This document shows, one piece after another, positions 1 through 8,405 of a stretch of 64,000 nt of DNA. A model generated the notes under the pieces. The model had not been told where the DNA came from. It did no database searches and was given only the letters and a program-made list of their open reading frames with translations. Origin of the DNA: DASSQJ01 sp963726295 (GTDB lineage: Bacteria > Actinomycetota > Actinomycetes > Actinomycetales > Dermatophilaceae); assembly GCA_963726295.1 (NCBI GenBank), contig CAVSBW010000004.1, positions 1 through 64,000 of the forward strand, in the 5' to 3' direction. Every line of letters starts with the position of its first letter. Position 1 is the first letter of the stretch. The translations under genes were made by a program, and so were the position numbers.

Positions 1-1
1 G

Positions 2-649
2 CAGACCCCGACGCGCGGCATCCTCGTCGACCTGCCGACCGTCCAGGCCGCACCTCAGCAGGGCGTGCGGGCGTCCTCCGCCGTGGTGCCCGGGGAGTTC
101 TGGGCGGATCCGCCCGACCCCGAGGCGGCCGCGACGGCGCTGCGCGCCGAGCTGCCGAACGGCACCACCGTCGTTGCGCGCCCCGAGGTCGAGGCCGAGC
201 GGTCCGGCAACCCGGTCAACGCCGGGATGCGCGCGGCCATGGTGCTCGTGACCCTCGCCTCGGTGCTGCTCGCGGCCGTGGGGTTCGCCGCGACCACGGC
301 CGCCCTCGGCCGGGCCCGGCGGCACGAGAACGCCGTGCTCCACGCCCTCGGCATGCCGCCGCGGCGGATCGGGACCGTGCTGCTGCTCGAGCGCGTCCTC
401 GTCACCGTCGTCACCGTCGTGGTCGGCGTCGGTCTGGGCATCGTCGCCGCGGTCACGGTCGTCCCCCTCCTCGTGGGCGGCGACGGCCATCCGCAGGTGC
501 CCTCGGTCCTCGTCACCGTGCCCACCATCCCGCTGGTGCTCCTGGCCGGCACCGTCACCCTCGTGCTCTCCCTCGTCGGCATGCTCGTCCTGCGCAGCTC
601 CGTGCGCGGCCTCGGCGCCGAGCTGCGTCGCGGCGAGGAGGCGTCGTGA
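2..649 (+). CDS. FtsX-like ABC transporter permease (5' truncated by window edge)
   Basis: The frame is open to the left edge, so this is only the last ~215 residues of a larger permease. It shows a hydrophobic segment (near MVLVTLASVLLAAVGFAATT), a short cytoplasmic stretch with HENAVLHALGMPPRRIG, then two further membrane segments. That is the C-terminal pattern of FtsX/MacB-type permeases, where the loop between segments contacts the ATPase. It overlaps the next permease by GTGA and leads an operon with two ATPases. The family typically exports lipids, peptides or drugs, or remodels the envelope. The substrate cannot be read from the sequence. Confidence 0.8.
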   Translation, partial: QTPTRGILVDLPTVQAAPQQGVRASSAVVPGEFWADPPDPEAAATALRAELPNGTTVVARPEVEAERSGNPVNAGMRAAMVLVTLASVLLAAVGFAATTAALGRARRHENAVLHALGMPPRRIGTVLLLERVLVTVVTVVVGVGLGIVAAVTVVPLLVGGDGHPQVPSVLVTVPTIPLVLLAGTVTLVLSLVGMLVLRSSVRGLGAELRRGEEAS

Positions 650-3417
650 CCCGCCTCCACCTGCTGCGGCGCTCCCTCGGGCAGGGGCGACTCGTCGCCG
701 TGCTTCTCGCCGTCGTCGCCGCGCTCGCCGCCGCCTACGCCGTGGCCGTGCCGCGGCACGCGTCGATCGCGGTCGACGCCGCTCTGGGCGACGCCTTCTC
801 GGCCTCCACGGTCCAGGCCCGCGAGGTCGGGCTCTCGATCACCCCCCGCCCGGCCGCCCCGCCGTCGGACGCCCGGCAGCCGGGCCGGGGCGCGAGGCCG
901 CCGTTCGACCAGGTCGACGAGGACGTCCGGGCGGTCCTCGGCCCTGATGTCGAGCCGCTCCTGGCCGATCCCTCGTGGGCGGCGCAGAGCGACCCGCTGG
1001 ACCTGGTCCGCCCGGACGGGGCGCCGGTCAGCCTCGACACCCTCCGGGCGGTGCTGCGAGTGCAGTCGGGGCTCGACGAGCGGGTCCGGTGGGTCTCTGG
1101 GACGGCACCCTCCGAGCCCACCGACGAGTCCACGCTGCGCGGGACCGGCGGGCGCACGGTGCGGGTCGTGCCGGTCGCGCTCGCGGCGCCCACGGCGAAG
1201 CGCTGGGGACTCGAGGTCGGGGACCGGCTCGACCTGGTGCCCGAGGGCGCCCCCGCAGCGGTGGCGGCCGAGGTCACCGGGACCTACGAGCCGCTGGACC
1301 CCGCGGACGGCTTCTGGCAGGTCGAACCACGGCTCACCGGCGTCGCGGCCATCCCGACGGCCGAGGGTGGCGTCATCCAGGAGGCGTCGCTCGTCGCGTC
1401 CAGCGAGGCCTACGCGGCCGTCAGCGATTCGCTGTGGCGGGTCCGGCCGGGCACCGACCTCGGCGCGGGCTCACCCGCGCTGAACCACTCGTGGCGCTAC
1501 CCGTTCGACCCCGAGGCGCTCACGGCTGCCGACGTCCCCGCGCTCCGGTCCGCCCTGGTCCGGCTGGGAGGGGACGCGCGCCTGCGGAACTCGCTCCCCG
1601 AGCCCTTGCGGCTCACCACCGGCATCGGGTCGATCCTCGACCGCCATGGGGCGTCGGTGGCGACGACCCGGGTGATGACGTCGTTCGCCACCGCGGGTGT
1701 CACGGCGCTCGCCGTGCTCGTGCTCGCCCTCACCGCCCTCGTCGGGGTGAGCCGGCGCGGCGAGGAGGTGCGGATGCTGCGGGCGCGTGGGGCGTCCGTC
1801 ACGCTGGTCGCCGCGTTGCTCGGCACCGAGGTGCTGCTGGTGGTGCTCCCGGTCGCGGCGGTGGCGGTGCTCGTCGTCCAGGGGGTGGTGGGCGGCGCGA
1901 CCCCGGCGGTGGCCTGGTCCGAGGTGGCCGTCGTGCTGCTCGTGCCCGTGGTCACGGTCGTCGCCGGAGTGGCCCTCCGGGTCCGGGTGCTCGACCGGCC
2001 GGCCCCTGCGGACGCCGACACCACCGCGCTCGTGAGCCGATTCCGGCGGGTCGTCGCCGAGCTGGCCGTCGTCGCGGTGGCCGTGCTCGCGGTCACCACA
2101 GTCCGCAGCCGGGGTGCGGCCATCGCTGGGGGTACCACCGACTGGTACGCCGCCCTGGCACCCACCCTGGTCGCCCTCGCGGTGTCGGTGCTGCTCGTCC
2201 GTGTGGTCCCGCCGACGCTCCGCGCGGCCGCGCGCCGGGCCTCGCGGCGCAGCGGCCTGGTCGGCTTCGTGGGGCTGGCCCGCGCCGCCCGCGCCAGCGC
2301 GACCGCCGTCCTGCCGGTGGTCACCGTCGTCGTCGGGGCGACCGTCCTCGGCCTGCTGCTCGCGACGACGACCACGGTGGCGACCCAGCGGGAGGTGGCG
2401 GCCTACCAGGCCGTCGGTGCGGACGCCCGGGTGGACGCGGCCCGGCTCGACCCACGCGACGTCGAGGCCCTGGCGCAGCGCCCCGGCGTCCGGGCGGTGG
2501 CGCCCGCCTACACCGACCCGCACGCACTCGTGACGTCCGGTACCAGCTCGCGAGAGGTGCTCCTGCTCGGGGTGGACCTCCAGCAGTACGCGGAGGTGGT
2601 GAGGGGTACGCCGCTCGAGACGGCACTGCCGCCACGCGGTTCGTCAGGGGCGGACCTGCCGGCGGTGACCGGGCCGGAGCTCGGCCTCGGCGAGGGCTCG
2701 GTGGTCGTGACCTCGCAGGTCCGGGTGCCGGTGCGGACCGTGGCCTCGGCGCCCAGCCTGGAGCGGGCGGCGGCGGGCCGGTTGCTGCCGGTCGTCCTCG
2801 TCCCGCTCGACGCGCTGCGGCAGGTCGTGCCCTCCGCCCAGCCGAACACCGCCTTCCTCGGCGTGGACGCCGCGGGGGCCCGCGCCCTCGCCGCTGCGCC
2901 GGTGGACTCACTGACACAGGGGAGCCTCGTCGCCGACGTGGTCACCGTGGAGGGGACCGCCGCCGACATCCAGGGCCTCGCGCTGCCGAGGCTCGTGACC
3001 GTCACCTACGTCGCGGCAGCGGCGCTGGCGGCACTCCTCACCCTCCTCGCGGTGCTCCTTGTGCTCGCCGCCACCCACGACGAGCGGACGACCCTCGTCG
3101 TCCGGCTGCGCACCCTCGGGCTGCCGCGGGGAGCCGAGCGTGCGCTCGCGTGGACCGAGGTGCTGCCCGTCGTCACCGCTGCCGCCCTCGCGGGCGGGGT
3201 CGTGGGCGCCCTGGCGCCCTGGCTCGTCGCCGACGCCCTCGACCTGGCGCCGCTCACCGGCGCCGTCACCCGCCTCACCGTCGAGCCTCGGCCGCTGCTG
3301 GCGGTCGTCGCCGCCGCCGTCGTGGTGGTGCTCGGCGCCCTCGCCCTCCTGATCGACGCCCTGGCCGCCCGCCGGGGACCCCTGGCCGACCACCTTCGCA
3401 GAGGAGCAACGGCATGA
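646..3417 (+). CDS. FtsX-like ABC transporter permease, large
   Basis: A 923-residue membrane protein. It has an N-terminal membrane anchor (about residues 15-36), a long extracytoplasmic region, a central block of membrane segments (about 345-530), a second extracytoplasmic region and C-terminal segments. This is the duplicated FtsX layout of large actinobacterial permeases. The segment after each first helix contains the family's basic L-R-A-R-G-A-S motif, expected to sit on the ATPase. The start is GTG at 646, overlapping the previous stop by 4 bp. The stop overlaps the following ATPase start (ATGA), so the four genes are probably translationally coupled. The transported substrate is unknown. 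Confidence 0.85.
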   Translation: MTRLHLLRRSLGQGRLVAVLLAVVAALAAAYAVAVPRHASIAVDAALGDAFSASTVQAREVGLSITPRPAAPPSDARQPGRGARPPFDQVDEDVRAVLGPDVEPLLADPSWAAQSDPLDLVRPDGAPVSLDTLRAVLRVQSGLDERVRWVSGTAPSEPTDESTLRGTGGRTVRVVPVALAAPTAKRWGLEVGDRLDLVPEGAPAAVAAEVTGTYEPLDPADGFWQVEPRLTGVAAIPTAEGGVIQEASLVASSEAYAAVSDSLWRVRPGTDLGAGSPALNHSWRYPFDPEALTAADVPALRSALVRLGGDARLRNSLPEPLRLTTGIGSILDRHGASVATTRVMTSFATAGVTALAVLVLALTALVGVSRRGEEVRMLRARGASVTLVAALLGTEVLLVVLPVAAVAVLVVQGVVGGATPAVAWSEVAVVLLVPVVTVVAGVALRVRVLDRPAPADADTTALVSRFRRVVAELAVVAVAVLAVTTVRSRGAAIAGGTTDWYAALAPTLVALAVSVLLVRVVPPTLRAAARRASRRSGLVGFVGLARAARASATAVLPVVTVVVGATVLGLLLATTTTVATQREVAAYQAVGADARVDAARLDPRDVEALAQRPGVRAVAPAYTDPHALVTSGTSSREVLLLGVDLQQYAEVVRGTPLETALPPRGSSGADLPAVTGPELGLGEGSVVVTSQVRVPVRTVASAPSLERAAAGRLLPVVLVPLDALRQVVPSAQPNTAFLGVDAAGARALAAAPVDSLTQGSLVADVVTVEGTAADIQGLALPRLVTVTYVAAAALAALLTLLAVLLVLAATHDERTTLVVRLRTLGLPRGAERALAWTEVLPVVTAAALAGGVVGALAPWLVADALDLAPLTGAVTRLTVEPRPLLAVVAAAVVVVLGALALLIDALAARRGPLADHLRRGATA

Positions 3418-4355
3418 CCGACACCCTCACCAACCCCCTCCCTGCCGGAAGCGGGGTCGACCCGGACATCCTGTGCGACAACCTCGTCCGGATCTTTCGC
3501 GGCGAGGGCATCGAGGTCGTCGCGCTGCAGGGTCTCGACCTCGTCGTCGAGCCTGGTGAGCTGGTCGCCCTGGTCGGCGCCTCCGGCTCCGGCAAGTCGA
3601 CGCTCCTCGGCATCCTCTCCGGGCTGGACGTCCCCAGTGCCGGCACCGCCCGGATCGCCGGCCAGGACCTCGGGTTGATGACGGCTCGCCAGCGCCTGGC
3701 CTACCGGCGCTCGACGGTCGGGTTCCTCTTCCAGCAGGCGACGGCCAACCTCCTGCCCTACCTCACGGCGGTCGAGAACGTCGAGCTCCCGATGGTGCTC
3801 GGGGGAGTGGCCCGCGGGGAGCGGTCGGCGCGGGCGCGCGAGACCCTCGAGGTGCTCGGCATCCCGGAGTGCGCGGACCGGCGGCTCACCGAGCTGTCGG
3901 GCGGCCAGCAGCAGCGCGTGGCCCTCGGGGTTGCGGTGGCGAACCGCCCGCGGGTGCTCCTGGCGGACGAGCCCACCGGTGAGCTCGACACCCGCAGCAG
4001 CGACGAGGTGTTCACGGCCATCCAGGGGGCCAACCGGGAGCTCGGCACCACGGTGCTCGTCGTCACCCACGACCCACTGGTGAGCGAGCACGTCGCCCGC
4101 ACCATCGGCATCCGCGACGGCCGGACGTCCTCCGAGGTGCTGCGTCGGGGCGCCGACGGCGAGGGCCTGGTCGCGGAGGAGTTCGCGGTGCTCGACCGGG
4201 CCGGACGCCTGCAGCTGCCGCAGACGTTCACGACCGCCCTCCGGATGCGTGACCGGGTGCGGCTCGACCTCGAGACCGACCACATCGGGGTGTGGCCCGC
4301 GCGCGCCGATGGGGCGCCGGACGACGAGCGGTACGACGCAGGGGAGTCCCGATGA
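3414..4355 (+). CDS. ABC transporter ATP-binding protein (FtsX/MacB-associated)
   Basis: A 313-residue nucleotide-binding subunit. Walker A is GASGSGKST, the Q-loop lies in FLFQQATANLLPYL, the signature is LSGGQQQR, and Walker B with the catalytic Glu is VLLADEPTGELD. The TGELD form is typical of the LolD/MacB class that works with FtsX-like permeases. After the H-loop (VVTHD) there is an extra C-terminal tail of roughly 80 residues, longer than in minimal LolD-type ATPases and commonly seen in actinobacterial members. The ATG at 3414 overlaps the permease stop, and its own stop overlaps the next ATPase start. Confidence 0.9.
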   Translation: MTDTLTNPLPAGSGVDPDILCDNLVRIFRGEGIEVVALQGLDLVVEPGELVALVGASGSGKSTLLGILSGLDVPSAGTARIAGQDLGLMTARQRLAYRRSTVGFLFQQATANLLPYLTAVENVELPMVLGGVARGERSARARETLEVLGIPECADRRLTELSGGQQQRVALGVAVANRPRVLLADEPTGELDTRSSDEVFTAIQGANRELGTTVLVVTHDPLVSEHVARTIGIRDGRTSSEVLRRGADGEGLVAEEFAVLDRAGRLQLPQTFTTALRMRDRVRLDLETDHIGVWPARADGAPDDERYDAGESR

Positions 4356-5026
4356 CCCACCACCTCGAGGTGCGTGACGTCCACCGCACCTTCGGCGACG
4401 GCCCGTTGGCGGTCCATGCCCTGCGCGGGGTGTCCTTCGACGCCGAGCCCGGTGAGGTCGTCGCCATCCGTGGCCGGTCGGGGTCGGGCAAGACCAGTCT
4501 GCTCAACGTCATCGGCGGCCTGGACCGCCCCGACTCGGGCACCGTTCGGCTCGGTGACGGCGAGGTCACCGCCATGGGTGACGACGCGCTCCTCGCACTG
4601 CGTCGCGAGCACGTGTCCTACGTCTTCCAGTCGTTCGGCCTCGTGCCCATCCTCACCGCGCGCGAGAACATCGAGGTTCCGTTGCGGCTGCGCGGCGTCG
4701 ACCCGGCCGAGCGGGAGCGCCGGGTGACCGAGGCGCTGGAGCACGTCGGCCTCGAGGGCCACGCGGCCCACCGGCCGGACGAGCTCTCGGGCGGCCAGCA
4801 GCAGCGGGTGGGGCTGGCCCGGGCGCTCGTGGCCGGACCCGACCTGCTGCTCGCGGACGAGCCCACCGGGCAGCTCGACTCCGAGACCGGCCGCGACATC
4901 ATGCTGCTCATCGCGCGGCTGGCCAAGGAGGAGACGATGACGTGTGTCGTGACCACCCACGACCCGGCACTGCTCGCGACCGCGGACCGTGTGCTCGAGC
5001 TCACCGACGGCGAGCTGACCGGCTGA
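4352..5026 (+). CDS. ABC transporter ATP-binding protein (LolD/MacB-like), second
   Basis: A 224-residue ATPase of minimal LolD/MacB size. It has Walker A GRSGSGKTS, signature LSGGQQQR, Walker B LLLADEPTGQLD and H-loop VVTTHD. The start is ATG at 4352 in the ATGA overlap; upstream in-frame starts would run back into the preceding gene. With the adjacent 313-residue ATPase and the two permeases it probably forms one exporter with two different ATPase subunits, or each ATPase serves one permease. It is the last gene of the operon. Convergent tesB lies 60 bp downstream. Confidence 0.9.
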   Translation: MTHHLEVRDVHRTFGDGPLAVHALRGVSFDAEPGEVVAIRGRSGSGKTSLLNVIGGLDRPDSGTVRLGDGEVTAMGDDALLALRREHVSYVFQSFGLVPILTARENIEVPLRLRGVDPAERERRVTEALEHVGLEGHAAHRPDELSGGQQQRVGLARALVAGPDLLLADEPTGQLDSETGRDIMLLIARLAKEETMTCVVTTHDPALLATADRVLELTDGELTG

Positions 5027-5085
5027 CCCCGTGGACGGGTGCCGCGTGCCATGGCCCCGCGGTGGCCGCCCCTCGGGCTCGGACC

Positions 5086-6036
5086 TCAGGCGTCGGGGAC
5101 GCGGACCATGCCCTCCTGCGCCACCGAGGCCACCAGGGTGCCGTCGGCGGCGAACATCCGCCCGATGCCGAGCCCCCGACCGCCCTGGGCCGACGGGGAT
5201 GCCTGGGCGTAGAGGACCCAGTCGTCCGCGTGCACCGGGCGGTGGAACCACATCGCGTGGTCGAGGCTCGCCATCCGGAGCCCGCGGTGGGTCCAGGCCA
5301 CCCCGTGCCGGCGGAGGACGGGCTCGAGGAGGGAGTAGTCGGAGGCGTAGGCGAGCACCGCCTCGTGGACGAGCGGGTCGTCGGGGAGCTCGCCGACCGC
5401 GCGCAGCCAGACGAGCTGCTCGGCCACGTGCTCGACGCCCGGCCCCGAGAACAGGTTGCCCTGGACGTGGCGCAGCTCGATCGCCCGCCGCGCCAGGTGC
5501 TGGGCCCGCGGGTCGTCGACCTCCCCGTAGAGCTCGCGCAGCGACGGCACGGTGAGGGGGTCGGGGGCCTCGGGCATCTCGTCCTGGTGGTCGAGGCCGC
5601 CATCCGGGGTCTGGAAGGACGCGCTCATCGACAGGATCGGCTGCCCGTGCTGGACGGCGTGGACCCGCCGCGTCGAGAACGAGCGCCCGTCGCGCATCCG
5701 CTCCACGCTGAAGGTGATCGGCTGGGTGTCGTCACCCGGGCGCATGAAGTAGGCGTGGATGCTGTGCAGCCGCCTCGGCTCGCCGGCGAGGTCGCCGACG
5801 GTTCGGCCCGACGCGATGACGCCCTGCGCCAGCACCTGCCCCCCGAAGACGCGGCCGTGCGGCTGCTTCTGGCTGCGGCCACGGAACAGGGTGATGTCCT
5901 CGGCGAACGTCGAGGGGAGGCCCATCTCGGGATCGGTCACCGACGTCGGCTGGACGCTGACCTCGGCCTTGCCGAGCTCCTCCAGGTCGAGGGTGTCGAG
6001 CAGGTCGTCGAGGGGGTCGAGCGGGTCGGTGGCCAC
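5086..6036 (-). CDS. tesB: acyl-CoA thioesterase II (TesB family)
   Basis: A 316-residue double hot-dog thioesterase that hydrolyses acyl-CoA to free fatty acid and CoA in the cytoplasm. It has the family block RVFGGQVLAQ (about residues 62-71) at the first hot-dog domain. The C-terminal domain has SLDHAMWFHRP and VASVAQEGMVR, which carry the expected catalytic Asp and Gln. Length matches the family (about 285-320). The start chosen is GTG at 6036 (protein begins MATDPLDPL). The open frame continues upstream through the antisense of mocR and is non-coding there. It is transcribed in the same direction as the mocR gene 32 bp upstream. Confidence 0.92.
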   Translation of the reverse strand: MATDPLDPLDDLLDTLDLEELGKAEVSVQPTSVTDPEMGLPSTFAEDITLFRGRSQKQPHGRVFGGQVLAQGVIASGRTVGDLAGEPRRLHSIHAYFMRPGDDTQPITFSVERMRDGRSFSTRRVHAVQHGQPILSMSASFQTPDGGLDHQDEMPEAPDPLTVPSLRELYGEVDDPRAQHLARRAIELRHVQGNLFSGPGVEHVAEQLVWLRAVGELPDDPLVHEAVLAYASDYSLLEPVLRRHGVAWTHRGLRMASLDHAMWFHRPVHADDWVLYAQASPSAQGGRGLGIGRMFAADGTLVASVAQEGMVRVPDA

Positions 6037-6068
6037 GAGCGCAGCGTAGCGATGTGGGCCCGCAGCGC

Positions 6069-7538
6069 TCAGGCCACCACCGACCGGCGGGACCGTCGGC
6101 CGAGCGCCGGCCGTACGGGGCGCACCCGGCCGGCGCGCACCTGCGAGGCGGCACTGGCGAGGCGCTCCACGGCCTCGGCCATGGTGGCCGGCGGCAGCAC
6201 GTGGGGCAGGCGGAGCCGGCGCTCCAGGCCGCCCTCGACGGCGAAGCGCGGGCCGGCGGCCACGAGGAGCCCGAGGTCCTCCGCGGCGACGGCCAGGGTG
6301 CTGGCGTCGAGGTCGGCGGGCAGCTCGCACCACAGCGACAGGCCGCCGCGCCGGAGGGTGAACCGCACGTCCGGCAGGTGCGTGGCGAGCGCCTCCGCCG
6401 TCGCCGCGCGGGAGGCCCTGATGAGCCCCCGCCTCTCGGTGGTGATGCCGGGTGTCACGCGCATCAGCTCGAGGAGGACGAGCTGCTCGAGGACCGGAGC
6501 CCCGAGGTCGCTGGCCGCGCGCGACTCGACGAGCATCCCGACGTCGCCGCGGGGAGCACGGATCCACCCGGTGCGCAGTCCGCCCCAGTGCGACTTCGAG
6601 GCGCTGCCCACGGTGACGGTCGCCGGGGAGTGAGCGGCGAACGGCAGCGGCATCGGACCACCGTCGAGGTCGACCTCGAGGACCGTCTCGTCGACGACGG
6701 GCACGCTGCCGGCGTCCCGGAACGCTCGGGCCAGCCGAGCCCGCTCGTCGTCCTCCATGAGGGCCCCGGTCGGGTTCTGGAAGTCCGGCACCAGCACCGC
6801 CGCCCGGGGCCGGACGGAGCGGACCGTCCTGACCGCTCCGTCGACATCCCACCCGTCGGGGTCCATGGGCAGGGGAGTCAGGCGCGCGCCGGCCCGACGG
6901 AGCGCGTCGATGGTGTTGGGGTAGCCGGGGTTCTCGACCACGACGCGGTCGGCGTGTGCCAGCAGCCCCCGCACGAGGACGTTGAGCCCGGCCACCGCCC
7001 CGGAGGTGACCACGACCTGCTCGGGGTCGGTGGGCAGCCCGCGCTCGCTGTACCGGGCGGCGATGGCCTCGCGCAGCGCGGGGACCCCCAGTGCGAGGTA
7101 GCCGGAGCCCGTCAGGTGCGCGGGGAGGAGCGAGACGGCCCGCTCGTAGGCCTCGATGACCCCCACCGGCGCCCGCGTGGCCGCGCACGTGAGGTCGATG
7201 ACGCCGTCCTGCGGGTCGGCCGGGACCAGCGACGAGGTGGCCGTGCGCCGCCGAGAGGTGCGCGGCAGGGTGGTCACCGAGCCGGAGCCCCGGCGGGACG
7301 CGAGGTAGCCGCTCTCGCGCAGCACCTCGTACGCGCGGCTCACCGTGGTGCGGCTCAGACCCACGGCGCCGGTCAGGTCGCGCTCGCTGGGGAGCCGGGT
7401 GCCGACCGCGATCCGGCCGTCGGCCACGGCGACTCGGAGGGCGTCGGCGAGGGCCCGGTAGGCCGGGCGGGTGCCGGTCAGGTCCCCGACCAGCCGGGCC
7501 GTCCGGGCGGCGCTCACGGTGGGTGTGGTCGCGGTCAT
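6069..7538 (-). CDS. MocR-type regulator (GntR wHTH fused to aminotransferase fold)
   Basis: A 489-residue PLP-dependent regulator. Residues ~20-90 form a GntR winged helix (TRLPSERDLTGAVGLSRTTV). Residues ~110-485 form a fold-type I aminotransferase domain with NPGYPNTIDA, DFQNPTGAL and the Schiff-base lysine at about K315 (GSASKSHWGG). Such proteins (PdxR, GabR, TauR) sense PLP or PLP adducts. The divergent neighbour encodes a YczE-type membrane protein, a recurrent partner of MocR regulators. The start is ATG at 7538. The intergenic space contains a spaced direct repeat suited to MocR binding. Its ligand and targets are not visible in the sequence. Confidence 0.92.
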   Translation of the reverse strand: MTATTPTVSAARTARLVGDLTGTRPAYRALADALRVAVADGRIAVGTRLPSERDLTGAVGLSRTTVSRAYEVLRESGYLASRRGSGSVTTLPRTSRRRTATSSLVPADPQDGVIDLTCAATRAPVGVIEAYERAVSLLPAHLTGSGYLALGVPALREAIAARYSERGLPTDPEQVVVTSGAVAGLNVLVRGLLAHADRVVVENPGYPNTIDALRRAGARLTPLPMDPDGWDVDGAVRTVRSVRPRAAVLVPDFQNPTGALMEDDERARLARAFRDAGSVPVVDETVLEVDLDGGPMPLPFAAHSPATVTVGSASKSHWGGLRTGWIRAPRGDVGMLVESRAASDLGAPVLEQLVLLELMRVTPGITTERRGLIRASRAATAEALATHLPDVRFTLRRGGLSLWCELPADLDASTLAVAAEDLGLLVAAGPRFAVEGGLERRLRLPHVLPPATMAEAVERLASAASQVRAGRVRPVRPALGRRSRRSVVA

Positions 7539-7540
7539 GG

Positions 7541-7581
7541 GGCCACTCTTGCATGATTGGCCATGGATTTGGAGGCCACTC
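7541..7581. promoter_or_regulatory. candidate MocR operator: direct repeat GGCCACTC
   Basis: The octamer GGCCACTC occurs at 7541-7548 and again at 7574-7581, in the same orientation, 33 bp start to start (about three helical turns). It lies in the 60-bp space between divergent mocR and yczE. Head-to-tail repeats with about this spacing are the known architecture of MocR-family operators such as GabR. Assignment rests on position and spacing only. Confidence 0.5.
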
Positions 7582-7598
7582 GGGCTCAGGATGGCTGC

Positions 7599-8405
7599 AT
7601 GTCACCGACAGCACTCGCCCGCCGCGCCGTCCGGCGCCGCGTGGACCTGGCGCCGATGAACCCCGTCGAACAGCTGCGCGCGGGCCACCTGGCACGCCGC
7701 GTCGTGCAGCTCCTGGTGGGCCTCGTGCTCTTCGGCGCGACGATGGCGCTCATCCTGCGGGCCGGCCTCGGCCTGGAGCCCTGGGGGGTGCTCACCTACG
7801 GGCTGACCCAGCACATCCCCCTCTCCTACGGCGAGATGGTCATCGCCAGCTCCTTCGTCGTGCTCCTCCTGTGGGTGCCGCTGCGACAGTGGCCCGGCCT
7901 CGGCACCGTGCTCAACGCGGTCGTGGTCGGCCTCGCGACCGACGCGACGCTGGCCGTGGTGCCGCCCATCCGCGGGCTCGGGTGGCAGGTGCTCGTCCTG
8001 GCCGTCGGGGTGGTGGGCAACGGGGTCGCTGGTGCGCTCTACATCGGCAGCCAGCTGGGCCCCGGGCCGCGAGACGGGTTGATGACCGGGCTGGCGAGGC
8101 GTACCGGCCGGTCGATCCGACTCGTGCGCACATCCCTCGAGGTGACCGTCGTCCTGGCGGGCTGGGCGCTCGGCGGGATCGTCGGGGTCGGGACGCTGGC
8201 GTACGCGCTGCTGATCGGCCCCGTGGTCCAGCTCTTCCTGCCGATCCTCACGGTGCGCCTGCGGACCGGCGTCCCCGAGGAGACGGGGCTACCCCTCGAA
8301 CGGTGGGTCGTGGCGCCAGGACCAGAGGGCGGCGGCGAGGGCGGCGACCAGCAGGACCAGCGAGGTGCCGAGTGCCCAGCGCAGCCCGGTGCCGGGGTCG
8401 TCTGA
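7599..8405 (+). CDS. YczE/YyaS/YitT-type membrane protein
   Basis: A 268-residue integral membrane protein with about five hydrophobic segments. The first follows HLARRVVQLLVGLVLFGA, and it contains the family-like stretches GLGLEPWGVLTYGL and GPGPRDGLMTGLARRTG. YczE proteins are uncharacterised membrane proteins, possibly transporters, frequently divergent to MocR regulators as here. The start chosen is ATG 7599, preceded by CTCAGG. ATG 7656 (MNPVEQLRAG) is a plausible shorter start, and TTG 7557 would run into the operator. The last ~40 codons overlap the convergent MFS gene by 117 bp, and this Gly/Gln/Pro-rich tail lies beyond the hydrophobic core. Confidence 0.82.
   Translation: MSPTALARRAVRRRVDLAPMNPVEQLRAGHLARRVVQLLVGLVLFGATMALILRAGLGLEPWGVLTYGLTQHIPLSYGEMVIASSFVVLLLWVPLRQWPGLGTVLNAVVVGLATDATLAVVPPIRGLGWQVLVLAVGVVGNGVAGALYIGSQLGPGPRDGLMTGLARRTGRSIRLVRTSLEVTVVLAGWALGGIVGVGTLAYALLIGPVVQLFLPILTVRLRTGVPEETGLPLERWVVAPGPEGGGEGGDQQDQRGAECPAQPGAGVV

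Noticed and set aside
975..3413. Very long plus-strand open frame through the large permease gene
   Set aside because: Its product is Arg/Gly/Pro-rich with no domain; it is a high-GC shadow. Only the part from 3414 is the real ATPase.
3006..4283. Long minus-strand frame opposite the first ATPase
   Set aside because: Opposite strand of conserved Walker motifs; typical antisense composition.
6037..7695. Upstream extension of the tesB frame
   Set aside because: Same strand as mocR but another frame, Arg/Pro-rich; tesB homology begins at about 6036.
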